Positions 11,093 to 23,523 of a stretch of 64,000 nucleotides of DNA are shown in pieces. Every line of letters begins with the position of its first letter. The stretch's first letter is position 1. The position numbers and the translations under genes were made by a program. Source of the DNA: Apoda limacodes (Eukaryota; Arthropoda; Insecta; Lepidoptera; Limacodidae); assembly GCA_946406115.1 (NCBI GenBank), contig OX291542.1:4860959-4924958 (forward strand). Reading direction: 5' to 3'. The notes beneath the pieces were generated by a model. The model had not been told where the DNA came from. It worked only from the letters and a program-made list of their open reading frames with translations, and ran no database searches.

Positions 11093-11290
11093 GTTTACGA
11101 GCAAGTGTGATAGATGATGTGTGATAGTGCGAAAATGTGTCGCGCGACACATCTTGGTGTACTTCGACACGTAACCTCACACTATAATTTTTATCTTTTT
11201 GTTTAGTAAACTAGGTCCATAATGTGTTGCTATTTCAAAAATGCCGCGCCGCGTCTCGTCGCGTTGCGTCTCGGTATGAGGCGACCCTAA

Positions 11291-14281
11291 TTTTAAATTT
11301 AGGAACAGTGGAAAGCGGGACCGAAGCAGTGATGTCAACAGTCGACCCACGGTGACCTATCGATATCTACCGATTACTTTGTTTCGATGACAAAGAATAC
11401 GACTTGTTAAAGATACTCGTAAATATTAGATAACAAGAAGGTATTTGTTTAATGTTACATTGATTGTAACAAGCAATTGATTATATTCGATATTTAATGG
11501 GTGGTATTTACTATGCCCTTTTTTATCGGTTATAAAATCGAATTTTTATTCATATAAAGGTGTCTTAATTAAAAGTTACGCAACCTTTTCCGTTATTTAG
11601 AAAATATGTACCTGCCAGCATAGCTGCGGTGGTTATTTAACAGTTAATTTAACGCCGAGTATACATATTTTTCATTTTTTTATATAAAATATAAGAAATT
11701 CGTTATAAAAGGTTATTTCGTTATATTTAAAACTAGCTTTCCTCGCCATAAATTTAGTTACCAGCGTGGGATCCCTACGGAAACTCCGTGAATATACCAA
11801 CTAAAAATATAGTTGTAACTTTAGTTCGTTTAAGTGGATTTCCGTTCCTACGGAAATTTTTGAAATAAAAAGTATTCTATGTTCTTCTCCGTCTTTTCAA
11901 CCATCTCTATGCCAAAATTTCAGCTGAATTGAATGCTAAAAATACAAATACAGTGTGAGATTTAATGAAAAATCTAATAAGAATTTTTTAGCCATCACAA
12001 TGCGGTCAGCATTGCAACCCTTGATGGACAAGCTGGAATAAAAAGCGCAGACAGCAAGGGTTGTAATGATAGCCAAGCTTCAAGGTCGAGAGCCATAGGT
12101 AGGCTAAACTTGAGACCATTATGGCGTCGCCAGCAGTGCATTCATTGCATACCAAGGCTTGTGTGCATTCATTGCATACCAAGGCTTGTGTAGTGCTTTA
12201 CTAAAACAATGCGATTAATTTAAATAAAACCAGCTTAGAAGGTCGACTTTGCTCAAAGAAGCATGTCAAAATAATGATAATCACATTATAAGCATTTTTC
12301 AGTAAAACCCTTTAGATTCACCTAACGTATTCTTTCTGGATTCAACTACATAAAGATTATAATCAGACAAGTGCTTCTACTACAGACTACTACCTTTTTT
12401 ACTTTACAAGCTATATACAGAAAAAAAAACAACACAATGAAAACATTGAAATACACTTGCAAATCGTCCGCGTACAGGTCGTATATTAATGTCGTTTTGT
12501 AATTTTAATCAGCTCATCAGCATTCAGTATCGTTTCAAAAGCATCCATTACAGATTGTTTTTCAATAAATTCACCAAATATATCATTTACACTTAGCGGA
12601 AGTGTTTACTATTTAAGTTTTAAGTTTATGAAAATTGTGCTTCATATAAATTGTTGAGGTAATAAAAAGTTATGAAATAATAGACTTGTAGGTTTAAATA
12701 TTTAGAGCGGTAAAACTACTTTAGTTAGCAGAGGTCATTATAATATTCAGAGACTACAGTTGCGCTTTTAGCAAAAATGCTGTTCACAACTTATGGATAC
12801 ATCCAAATTCTTCCACATACTTGCAAAATAGCTTATGACTAATTTTATTTTATTTAATTTTATTTTGAGAATAAAACAAAAAATATCTATTTCGACTAGT
12901 ATATATTATTTATATTATTTAAAAGTTCGAGATGTAGCGCTCTTAGAAATATGATTACAAATTTTACTGAAAAAAAAAAATTTTAAGTAACATGAATAGT
13001 GTTGCTTATATTTTCGATCGTATTCAATATTTTTTTTAAGTCAAAAAATGTCTCTAGGTTTAGCTAAGTTTAGGGGAAGGAACATTATTACATTTTGTAG
13101 AAACATTTCCAACAACAAAAATCCTAATAAATTTTTTTTCGATGATGTCATCCTATATAACAGGTTTTTAAAGTAGTTGGATATTAATTTTGAAATTCAC
13201 GGAATCTAGATTTATAGTTAAAACATCGGAAACCAGTTTTTTTTTATTATTGCGAACAGAATCTATATTTTGTATTTTAAATTAATTGAAATAATCCTGG
13301 ATAGCATAAAAACGCACTTATAACAATCACGGGCGTGTATTGATGGTTTTAAACTAAGTACCCACATGGTGGGTTTGCGCCCATATATAAGGGTTAGATT
13401 ATTATTAAATTTTTACCGGACTCACCCTATCTGTCAACATTGCTCTTTGCTGTGTATTTTTTAACGACTTTAAAAAGTATCAATTCGACCCGTACGTATG
13501 TGATATTGTTGGAATTTCCCAATATTCTAAATATAACTCTATGTGGGCTTCTAAACACATGTGTCAAATTAAATGGGTATGTATGTACATATTCAATAGA
13601 TAATACATTAGATAAGTAGATTTTAGGATATAGACTGTTAAGTCTGGCCTAAAGCTGGACGCAAACTTCGCGAGTGAAACCTTAAAATACATTTTATATG
13701 AAGATAAATAGAGGTAGATCAAGAGGTATATCTAAATATTGCATATGTCGCTGTTGGATAGGTACTTTGTCAAAGTATTTGTAAAGATTATTAAATACGT
13801 ATCAAGTTTAATAATAAAGCAGCTTTCCTAACAATTGATAAAATAGTTAAATTTGGGAGTTCTCTTTTTATGATCCAAAAAATAAAATATGATTGAAATT
13901 GGGTTATTATTTGTTATATTAATCACATTTTCGTCGGAATTCAAGTTAAATTAACAATACAGATTGGTCGAGCTATAATGAGTCCCGCCTGCTTATAGTT
14001 AAATATTTGGTAGGTATGTTTTAGGGGCACTTGTTTACTTCTTTTTAGTTCTTGCAGTCGGGTTTTTTATTTATATTTTAGGCGTAATTTTCCGCAAACT
14101 TCAACTAATCATATATTTTCAACAGGTTAATTCGATTATTAACAGGTTTATAATTAAAGATTAATACATATTTAATAGGCTTGGTAGCAAAATTCTAACG
14201 TAAAGCTTATTGTGTGTAATGTAATGCATATATGTATTCCGCGATATCTTAGCCGATTGTAAGCTAATTTGAAATCTTCAT
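11291..14281. other. 3-kb gene-free AT-rich stretch with minor repeats
   Basis: 11740-11960 resembles a decayed copy of the 147-bp unit family (actatctctatgccaaaatttc-like). 12136-12189 is a perfect 27-bp tandem duplication (gtgcattcattgcatacc...). 13925-14080 matches 37985-38105 (gcttatagttaaat ... ttctttttagttcttgc ... gtcgggtt). I find no coding exon. Confidence 0.5.
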
Positions 14282-14400
14282 AAAAGGCTACTAAGGTGGC
14301 AAACAAAAATATGTCTCGCTTGATATTAAGCCTTTACTGTAGCCATACCGTAGCCTATGGACGCTTGCAACGCCATGATCATACGGGCTTTTTTTAACCA
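14282..14400 (-). mobile_element. Diverged LINE 3' end fragment
   Basis: It carries ctaaggtggcaaac ... accgtagcctatggacgcttgcaac, the antisense 3' end of the LINE family at 60355. Confidence 0.65.
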
Positions 14401-15429
14401 CTCCACTCCATACTTTTGGATTAATTGAGGTAATCCGTTACTGAAATTTTAATGTCCAAGAACCAACTAAAAATGTAAAAAAAAAATAAAAAAATTCACC
14501 ACCTTTAAAACCTTTAGTTTAACCTATACTAAAATAATCCTCGCTCGCATGTTCTTCTCCTTAAAATTGAATCCCATGTGCCTAAGATTTATTTTTTACT
14601 TTTTGGTGGGGTTTTAAGGTCGGTGTAATTTTTTTCTATACATCCTAGGCCGCCAGCAAGCAACCTGACAGCTGTCAACGTAACCTGCACACCAGCGTTA
14701 TTCGCGCGTTGCCACCTTTAAAAATCTAAACTATCTTTGGGAGTCCTAAAGAGTAAGTGTATCAAGTGCACACGAGACACTCGATCTTAAGGCCAGGTGT
14801 TTCTAAGCTAGTAGCTTAAAGCTATAAAGCTACATTTGTCACGTTTTGTTTACGATTTATAATGCGCAATCAGTACTGCGGTGATATAACCTCCGTGACC
14901 CCACGTGGAACTGGCAGAGCAGCACAAATCAATTGTGTAAATTTGCGGTTTTTAGATTTCTACGGAAGATATAAAATATTTAATTTAAAACAGTCAATAA
15001 GGCTTAAGGCGAGTCAACGTTGATTTTTTTAAATAAAATTCTTAATCTTTTTATCGAATAATAGATTTTGGCATCACTATACCTATACTCAATTCCAATT
15101 TTCAGGCGTACATATATGTATACTCTGTACTAATATATAAAGAGAGTGCTGTCTGAGCTGCGCTTTGTCACTCCCGTTTTAGTACCTACCAGAAATGTTA
15201 GCAGGTCACATTTTATGAGTAAGTACAGTTGATGTATACTTAAGATACAATCTGTGTACCTACATACAGATTTATGCATTATGGTCAAAGTCAGAAACCA
15301 GAATTTATATTATATTAATTTAAGTAATGTGGTTTTTTTAAACACACTTTTAAATCGTTAATGCTATTACAATGGTTTTAAATTTTTTTCAACTTACAAT
15401 ATTGCCAAACAGGTCCAAGTAAGTATTGG
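14401..15429. other. Gene-free AT-rich stretch
   Basis: Nothing recognised. An isolated ctgacagctgtcaac palindrome is at about 14667. Confidence 0.45.
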
Positions 15430-15526
15430 TTTTACAAGAGTACATAGGCCACGGTGACCGCTTGCCATCAGGCGGACCGTGAGCTTGTTTGCCACCTTAG
15501 TGGTATTAAAAAAAAAAAAAAAAAAA
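15430..15526 (+). mobile_element. LINE 3' end fragment with poly(A)
   Basis: It begins acaagagtacataggccacgg and ends ccaccttagtggtatt followed by 18 A residues, the expected tail of a retroposed 3' end. Confidence 0.8.
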
Positions 15527-17039
15527 GTAATTCAGATGACCAATTTCTACCAGACACCTTTTTGTTTTTTATGGGTTTTTGCGAATCCCACTCGCTCTTG
15601 ACCAGTTAATTTTTATAGCTAACTTCGCTTAAGTTACTTGTAATACCTATACCTCCATGCACTAGCCAAAAACCTAGAACTTTTACCTAAATTTATAACT
15701 AAAACTTTCTCCTGTTCTTGATAACAACACCTTGTACATGGTTTGAGAAATACCTATGCATTTTTCTATTTTTTTTTGTTGTAGGTAATCACAAATCATA
15801 TGTAAATAACTGGATGAAAAAGTTTATTTACCTAAAAAACACTTAACCCAAAAATAAACAACACGTTTCTACCTGACTTTTATTTCTGCAGTTGCAAGCG
15901 AGAACCACTATTTAATAAAAAATCGTCATTTATCGACAACAAATGTATCACATCACTACCATTTTCCTTCACAATTTTCTATATTATCAATAAAAAATAA
16001 AATTAAATGTAAGCCTGGCCGGCTTACATTTTTTAATTCCTCTTTTCGTCAAAAAGCAAAGCGCGATCACGACACAGGCACAAACAATCGTACAACGTCT
16101 ACAAACGCCCGCCGTTTTTGCCTTACTGAACTAAAGTATTCTGAATGCAAGAACAGTTATGTTTCTCCGCAAACCGAACTATCACTGCTAAATGGCGAAA
16201 GTCACAAAGATGTGCATTTACTTTGTGTTTATGTAAACAAATAATGTAAATTTATTAGATACTTTTCTAAATAAATGTTATACCAGTATGTTCACTGACC
16301 TTTCGCTTAATGTGACAATTTCACTGGTCTATTTTAATCAGAATAAAGAGTAAAACTATAATATTATTATGGCTGAGTTTAATTTTTTATATGTCAATTG
16401 TTTCTTTGTTTTAAAAAAATCTTGGAAACAACTGAATTAAATAAAAAAATACTTTCGAATTCAAACGACCAAATGGAGCCAAAATTGAATGAACTTTCTA
16501 CTTAGAATATTTAAAATACCAAAACGTAGTGATTACATTCTCTTAGAAAATAACATAACCGATGAATGCAGGTCGGCTCGCGCAATGTTCTTTTCGATTT
16601 AACCTGTGACGGGGACATCATTGTCATCTCAGCCGGAAGGTGTCCACTGTTAGTGTAACAAGCGATGTAGCTTGGCCACTGCCACCTTTAGCTTCCTACT
16701 TATTCGCGCTAGCTAGGTAATTTTAGTTCTTCGGCGAATTTTCTTTACTGATTTTATCACGCAAAAAAGCACCTAACCAGGATCTTATTTATGAACCTTG
16801 CAGTCCTAGCCTAAAAATTGGTATTCCCCCCAGCCTGTCCTACTTACCTGTGCCTGATCATGAATACCTATAATGTATTTTTACAATATTGTACATGCCG
16901 AGTTGTGCCTGATCCTCCCTTTTTAACTATCTTAGACTTAAGAAATGAATTTTCAGGAATCCTTTATTAGGGGAGGACCCTAATTTGACAGAATTTCAAG
17001 TTTTTAGCCCACTACTGGTTTTAGTGAGTTACTCGTAGC
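15527..17039. other. Gene-free stretch with a small hairpin
   Basis: Contains the hairpin at 16005-16031. No coding or RNA gene signal. Confidence 0.45.
16005..16031. repeat. 11-bp perfect hairpin, 5-base loop
   Basis: AAATGTAAGCC, loop TGGCC, GGCTTACATTT. It has no U-run or gene context that would make it a terminator in a eukaryote. Confidence 0.8.
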
Positions 17040-17340
17040 TTGAAGGTTTTGACTAACTACTACCCCCCCGACCGACCTCGGCACGGTCGTAAAACTATCG
17101 TTAGGCGGTCTCGGCACGTACTAACGGCCCCAGATGACGATCTCGCTGTCCGGATAGCGAGATTAGTCTCTACGACCTCCCCTCTAACACGACGCCGACG
17201 TCTCCAGGTTCGTCGGCGCTCGCAAGGATACACGAGGTATCAAAGAGTGCCGGGTGCTGCAACAGCCAACTGCAGTCAGAAAAAAACTAAAAAAATAACT
17301 ACTACTACTATGATCATACAACATAATTATTTAGAAAGTT
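17040..17340 (+). repeat. CpG-rich unclassified repeat-like block ending (ACT)n
   Basis: A 240-bp GC- and CpG-rich block in AT-rich surroundings. It ends aaaactaaaaaaataactactactacta, a retroposon-like tail. The open frame across it is Arg-rich and not protein-like. I suspect a SINE or LINE tail but cannot name it. Confidence 0.35.
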
Positions 17341-17524
17341 GTACGGAAGTTTAATTAAAATTTATTTTATTGACTTATCTTTGAGATGAGAGTTAACACA
17401 ATGGGTCCGAAAATCGAAATAAAGAATTCACGACGGGTCCGGGACGGGACGTGTATCCAATATACGGCGTCTATTTTTTGCCAAAAAAGCCTTGAAAATA
17501 AGTTTTGTAAGGGTTTTCGAGTCC

Positions 17525-17695
17525 TTTCTTTTTTTCTTTTTTTACCACTAAGGTGGAAAACAATCTTGCGGTCCGCTAGATGGTAAGTGGTCACCGCAGG
17601 CTATGGACACTTGCAACACCTGGGGCATCACTCCCGCGTTTCCGACCCTTCAAATATCTAATAACTTCTTTCTTGAAGAACCCCACACTGCCGTC
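17525..17695 (-). mobile_element. LINE 3' end fragment
   Basis: The antisense 3' end runs from taccactaaggtgg through ctatggacacttgcaac to cttctttcttgaagaacccc. It is the C-terminal FFKKEV part of the LINE ORF plus the UTR, with T-run flanks representing poly(A). Confidence 0.75.
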
Positions 17696-17769
17696 TGTCT
17701 GTCTGCTGAATTCAAATAATTTATTGTATTTTACAATTCAAGATGGCTGATCCAATATGGCGTCTATTT

Positions 17770-18070
17770 TAGGGGTTTCTTAGTCAACAAGAAACCCTTA
17801 TAGTTTCGCCATGTCCGTCCGTCTATCTGTCCGTGGCTTAGCTCAGAAACTATTAGGGCGGCAAAGGGGTAAAATTAAATTTAGAAAAATATTTTTTTGG
17901 GGTACCTCCCTACACGCAAAGTGAGGATGATCTCATCTACCCCATATTGTAATGTCGTTAGATAGCTCGTTTCAAAAAAAATTACGGTGTGTGAAAACTA
18001 TTTTTCTAGTCAGCGATGCGTTTGCGAAATATTACGCATTGAAGTGCTATATTTTGTTAGAGCCCATTGA
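17770..18070. repeat. Dispersed repeat (AACCCTTATAGTTTCGCCATG type)
   Basis: It begins gaaacccttatagtttcgcc, followed by gtccgtccgtctatctgtcc and ggggtacctccctacac. It has the style of common lepidopteran interspersed repeats. It is non-coding. Confidence 0.4.
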
Positions 18071-19049
18071 ACATAGATTTTATTTTATTTAAATGAACAT
18101 CAGTTCGATGCAGTTCTTTGTCAATTTTGAAACAGTAGGTAGATAGAGTTTAATTTAACAACGCAAGTTAATATAAACGAACCAATGATAGTGTATGTAT
18201 TAAAAAAATGATGCTAGTACGTTACAAGCACGCAAAAACTGAGGCAGTAAAATTAAGACAATTGTCGTAATTTGATTCAGTCACATGTCACTTTCTAAAT
18301 ATTGCTGTCTCCTTTTTCACACGTTCCGTATTATCTTTTGCATGGGTTGGTAAAACCTAGTGTAGGTAACAGCGGATCAAGTTACGATTTCGAACAATAT
18401 GAAGGTACCGTATCTGTACGTAAATATCATTAAAACGAACTTAATTTTAAGAAACATTGTAATTAAATAAGAAATAAGTAATATAAAAAAACCTTCTACT
18501 TTTCGATAAACCGCGAAACCGCGTACATCAAATTGTAAAGCAAAATACAAACAGGCCTACTTTCACATTTAGGTTGACTTTGTACTTCGTACATGCATGA
18601 CTTTGCTTTAGTGAAATATTTATCCTCATTTTAAGTCTAACGGCATCTTACTTTTTAGCGAGACGCTAAACAAGTAAACCAGGTTTGACCTACTCGGGTG
18701 AGTAGCACCAAAAACTTAAACGATAGTTTAATAATAAGTGGCAGTTACTTATTTCTGACCGAATTTAAAAATAAAAAAGGTTTTTAATGCAACGGCAGTT
18801 TTTTTTTGGACATCGGTTACTATTACTACCCTCTGAGAGTGGCTAGCAGTAATGTAGATCTTTATCATTAGTGTATGGGGGACTACCGTACTACGGCTCG
18901 GCTGTCAAAATAATAGCTTACATTTTTATAATCATACTTTTTTAAATATATTTATAGAATAATTTTACTTTATCTATTCTTGTACAGTGCAATGCCCTGA
19001 CTGATATAACAAAATAGAAAATATAGACAATAACGAATAGAAACCGGTC
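18071..19049. other. Gene-free AT-rich stretch
   Basis: Nothing recognised. Confidence 0.4.
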
Positions 19050-19400
19050 AGTTATGTGTCTGACTCGCGCACCCAGGGTTCCGTAGCACCACAGAATGCA
19101 CGAGGCCAATTCTTATTGACTGGTTTTTATTATTTATCACTATAATCGTTTAAATTTTGAAGCTTGTAGCAAAACAACAAAACATGTTTCTTGGAGACTT
19201 CCTTTGTTGTCCGTCTGTCTGTCTGTCAAGACCCCTTTTCTCAGGAACACGTGAAAGTATCAAGTTGAAATTAATATCAAATGCTAAAGAACCTTGAAAC
19301 TGTAAAAAAATCAAGTTTCATAACAATATTTTAAATTAATTCAAATGTTCTATAAAATGTAAAAAACCTCTAAGGGTCATTCCTAAAATTTTAACCCAAA
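19050..19400 (+). repeat. Dispersed repeat (TGACTCGCGCACCCAGGGTTCCG family)
   Basis: Shares the tgactcgcg-acc-agggttc block and the gtctgtctgtcaagacccc ... aggaac block with 3790-4480 (inverted there). Short relatives of the first block are at 39160, 43230 and 51415. Confidence 0.55.
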
Positions 19401-21129
19401 TAGTTGTGAGCCTTAACAGCTATTAGAATACAGTAAAACCCGCTCAATATTATCACGCTTTATATTATTTTCCGCAAAATACCTACGCCAGCCCCTGCAA
19501 CTTGATGCATGTTTTCATACATTTTACGAAAATTTACGATTAATACGCCACTAGAGACCTTATTGGGAATAGTAGTCTCCAGCTAATCGGACCTAGATTT
19601 CGAGATAAAAATGTATGCAAGTACATTAATGGGTATCGGGAGGTAGGGAGAGCCTGTGACAGTTGAACCCCCTTTTACTCTAACACGAATAAAATTGTTT
19701 TTATGGCTTGAAATTTGAAAGCTCAGTTATTAATACAAAGCTTCGTTAAATAGGTCCCATTTTCTGATTTCAAACTTGTTTTTATTTTGATAAATAGAGC
19801 TGCAAATATTTGAAAAAAAAATGATTGTTGCTCAGATCTACCCAACGCATAGGAGAGTTAAACATAGTAGTAGGGAGACTTAACCATATTTATTTGTGTT
19901 GCGAAAATAATAACAAAACACTTTGTAAATGTTAAATATTTAATAAAACTGTATCTTAAATGTTAATAACAATTATTTCTCATAAAATTTAAAGCATCTA
20001 AACATTCAACATTGTCGTTTTACCTATCACATACTGTAAGTAAATTTTTTAAATAAAATTGTAAAAGAGAAACATTAGAGACACTACAAAAAAAAGATAC
20101 AAAAAAACAAATATTACTCTAATTGAGCTTCTTAGCGACAGAGATATATAATCAATTTGTAATTTCTCATATCTCTTGCAGGAAATACAGAGTCTCATGG
20201 CTAAAACTTGTTTTGTTTGGCATATGAAACCCTACCAACGGTTATCCAAATCCGGACCTTCTGTGGGACGGTTGAATCCCTCGCGCATTGTGGATCAAAT
20301 CTCCCTAACCTAAGGAATTTCATTTTAATGCGTGTTTTGAGCAAATGGTCTAATCAGTGGTCTAAAACACGCCACGTTCTTGAAACTACATTAATTTAAT
20401 AATTCAACTAAAAATTTAGTTCCTTATTATTGGTTCATATGACTTAAAACGCAAAAAATCTTTTTTACTTGCATCCACCAAAAACGTGTTCACTTCGCTC
20501 AATTTCAAACAGAGGTAATTGCGCTTAACGTATGGCATCGCGGACGTGACAAGCAATGAGCGAGTGTGCAGCGTTCAGTAAGCAATCCCGAAAATGCCAA
20601 ATTTAAAGTGATTTTTTTAACTAGTTTCAACTCTCCTACCTGGTTATGCCACCGGGTTTTCCCCTAAGTCAGACTTCCATACATTTTTGTCTTGAATTCC
20701 AGTGTCCCAAAAGCTCAAGACTGTTTCCAATTGGTCCCGTATTCACGTGTTTAATGTCATGCAGCAGCGGCCGCTAACTAAATCTAAGCGAAAAGCATTG
20801 TCACATTTTTTTTATTGAAGTTTTTGATGAAAATTCAAAAACATAAAATCAAACACAAAAACCTGTTGAGCATCAGTCATCAGTTTGCATCAAAATCTTT
20901 TAGTAAATATGATTACTTTAAGTAAGGTAATTCAAATATATTTCATAATATGATATAAATGTAACGTAATTTAAAAATTTAATCTCAAAATTAGTACAGT
21001 TATAGACATATGTTTAATTTTTCCTATCCCCGCTTGATACGCTTTATCGCTTAAAACACTATTTTGGCTGCTTTCTTATACAATTGTTTTTTCATATCGA
21101 TTTTCAATTTGCATTGTGTGGGTTTTACT
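19401..21129. other. Gene-free stretch and probable 3' region of terminal-exon copy A
   Basis: No coding exon is seen. On the minus strand an AATAAA lies near 20810, about 320 bases past the stop of copy A, and could serve polyadenylation. Confidence 0.4.
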
Positions 21130-22120
21130 TTATTTGATTTCACAATCTGGTCTCAAATTCTGAAACATGGCTACACCAATTGTTGTTATTCCAGTTTTAC
21201 TAAAGTCTACAAACCTTAATAAAGGCGCAGCTGTAGTAAGATGGTTTAAACTGTCATCTGTAATACGTCCATATCCAGTAGCCGAAAGAATTCTTAAATT
21301 TGATTTCTGAGGCTTATTACTAGCAGTTTCTTCACTAAAACGGAAGTAATTTTGTCTTTCAACACTACCAAACTGCTTAATCGACTTGCCTGACACAACA
21401 CCATGATTATATCGGATACGTGGCATTTGAATATTAACGAAGTCCCATAACGAGACCGTGTCATGTCTCACATGAACATCTGGCGCTTTTAACATTGCAT
21501 TACGTCTTATCCTATCATTGGTTTCTATATTAATCCAACTTGGTACACCATGAAATAGGGAAGCTCGACTACCACGGAGAGAATTATTGTAATGAGAAGT
21601 GCCAAATTTCATGTTCAGCTCGTCATCTGAGGGTTTGGAAATGCTCAGATCAAGTGCATTGGTGTTTGAAGTCTTAGAATTTGCATTATCTCCTATTCCA
21701 GAAGTGCAAGGGTTGTTACAAATCGCTTCAAGTCTATTGTTTGAAGCATCACGGTGAACGTTACATCTGCTTTCAGGAATTCTTGATTCATCTCTTACGT
21801 TACGTATGCCTCCAGATGTACTTGGTACGTCATCATTAGTAGCATATGTATGTAAAGATGAGTTTTCGTACACATAACCCACTTCTGTCGAAGTATTTGG
21901 TTCATCTTTGTATGTACTTGTGCTTGCCTTTTCATTGCTGATATGTTGTTTATTTTTAATTGCATTACATTCTTCTACTTTTTTTAGTTTAGGGGGTGAA
22001 GATTCTTCGTCTTCGTTGTTCATAACATTTCGATCTATATAATTATGAGCGTTACTTGTAGGCACTATTTCTGCGTTTCTTTTTTCTTTGTGGTCGGCGG
22101 TTGACGAAGGGTCGTTAAGC
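21130..22120 (-). CDS. Duplicated terminal exon of the F-box/LRR gene, copy A
   Basis: It begins after a T-rich acceptor ending tatag (AG at 22121-22122). One base completes a codon, followed by 329 open codons: the LNDPSSTADHKEKR start, an acidic/basic NLS-like stretch (ESSPPKLKKVEE), a long Ser/Asn/Thr-rich disordered part, then KSIKQFG, KSNLRIL and two leucine-rich repeats ending LRPDCEIK. The last ~90 residues match the terminal exon of the gene at 40136-41129. Where copy B has an ATG just after the acceptor, this copy has CTT, so it has no near initiator; translation would need splicing or an internal ATG. Expression is unknown. The open frame suggests recent origin or constraint. Confidence 0.6.
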
Positions 22121-22398
22121 CTATAAAAAAATGTATTTTTTTTATAAAAATCTATAGTAATATTTTAACGGCATTGTTAAATTATGTACATTGACACTGA
22201 AACAAGGGTAGCTATGTAGGTATATAATTAAAATAAAAAAGAAGGAAGTTCCGTTTCAAAACTTATACCACAGACTATTAATATAATAAGAACTATACTA
22301 GTACTTATATCTAACCACCATTTTTCCGCGATTTTGTCCTCCTCCGACGGAAACCCCTCGATAAACCGGGATAAAAACTGCCTTTAATATACTACGTG

Positions 22399-22580
22399 TA
22401 ACATAAGTGTGAAATAGTTATGCAGGAGATAATTCTACCTCTTATACTGAACAACTTTCCCCAAGGAACATGGGTCTAAATCTCAAAAATGTATGAGACT
22501 TTAATATTGTTTTCTTGAGATTTCGGCCCATGTTGTTTGAGCAGAATTATCTTCTGAATTATTACTTCGTACTTATGTTA
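22399..22580. mobile_element. 182-bp foldback element
   Basis: The left arm (taacataagtgtgaaatag, gataattct, catgggtctaaatctca) pairs with the inverted right arm over about 85 bp, with a short spacer. No coding capacity. Confidence 0.75.
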
Positions 22581-23523
22581 GTTGTGATTCAGATGAAAAC
22601 AAGAGTTGGTTAAGACTTATTTAAAATGTAACTTTGCTAGCTTGTTTGAATAGTTAGGGTGCAAAGCCCAAGCAAAAGAAAAACTAAATGCCAGAAGTAA
22701 TGCAACGTTAATTTTAAAAACATTTAATCATCCCATACGTAAATATAATAAAAATAGATGTTATATGTATTTAATATCTTGTTCTCATTACTACTATACA
22801 TAGACACAACAATGTGTAAGTAAATAAATAAAAGATTATTAAAATGCTATATTATACAAAAAGGAATAAAGCCTTCAGTGGCGAATTTACGTTTAAAGTT
22901 TGAGTTTGCCTAAAATATTGCGGTTCTAGTTAATAAAGGCGTGTTTCGCGTAGTGCGGGACATACGAGATTTTTTACTGGTGGCGTTTTGTTGACCGACA
23001 ATGTACATTATGCCCTTAATGTCAATAATCCAACTAAAGAGAATGAGCCAAGATTTGTACAGAGTGTCATACAGAATTTATGTATTTTTAACTAGGCTGA
23101 CTTAAGACATTAATCGCATGGAAACAGTCAACATAAATTGCAGCCCCTGGTGACCACAATTAGTTTTGAAGATATAAATTATATCCTTATTAAATTTTTT
23201 ACTTGTATAATATTTTAGGTACATTTATGTTCTATTTTCAGAAAAAAAATGATAAAATGCTACGCATGAAATATATTGCAGTTAAAGGAACTGATCCACT
23301 AGATATACTCAAATGCAATTCTACAAAAATCGTAAATTTTTCGTCATCAAAAATCAGTTTTAATTTTAAGCTGATTTAACAAACGCCTTTGATTATCATA
23401 AATAAACATCCACAACGTATACTATAATAAAATTGAAAAAAAAACACACGTATTTTATGAAATTCATTAATGCAAAACAACCATCCTAAAACTCTTACAC
23501 GATTAGTAGTGGTGTTTCTCCTT
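22581..23523. other. Gene-free spacer between terminal-exon copies A and B
   Basis: AT-rich. No further exon homologous to the F-box gene is visible here. Confidence 0.45.

Larger units (their letters stand above)
10011..11287. mobile_element. PIF/Harbinger-like non-autonomous element (1,277 bp)
   Basis: 26-bp terminal inverted repeats start GGGTCGGCTCATACCGAGAC on the left and GGGTCGCCTCATACCGAGAC on the inverted right, with two mismatches overall. They are flanked by a TAA target duplication (10008-10010 and 11288-11290). TAA/TTA targets and GGG-starting ends are typical of PIF/Harbinger elements. No transposase frame is present. The CpG-rich ends contrast with the AT-rich interior, which is itself another element (10285-11092). 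Confidence 0.75.

Noticed and set aside
17040..17354. 104-codon plus-strand frame
   Set aside because: Arg-rich reading of a CpG-rich repeat-like block with a retroposon tail; no start context or homology.
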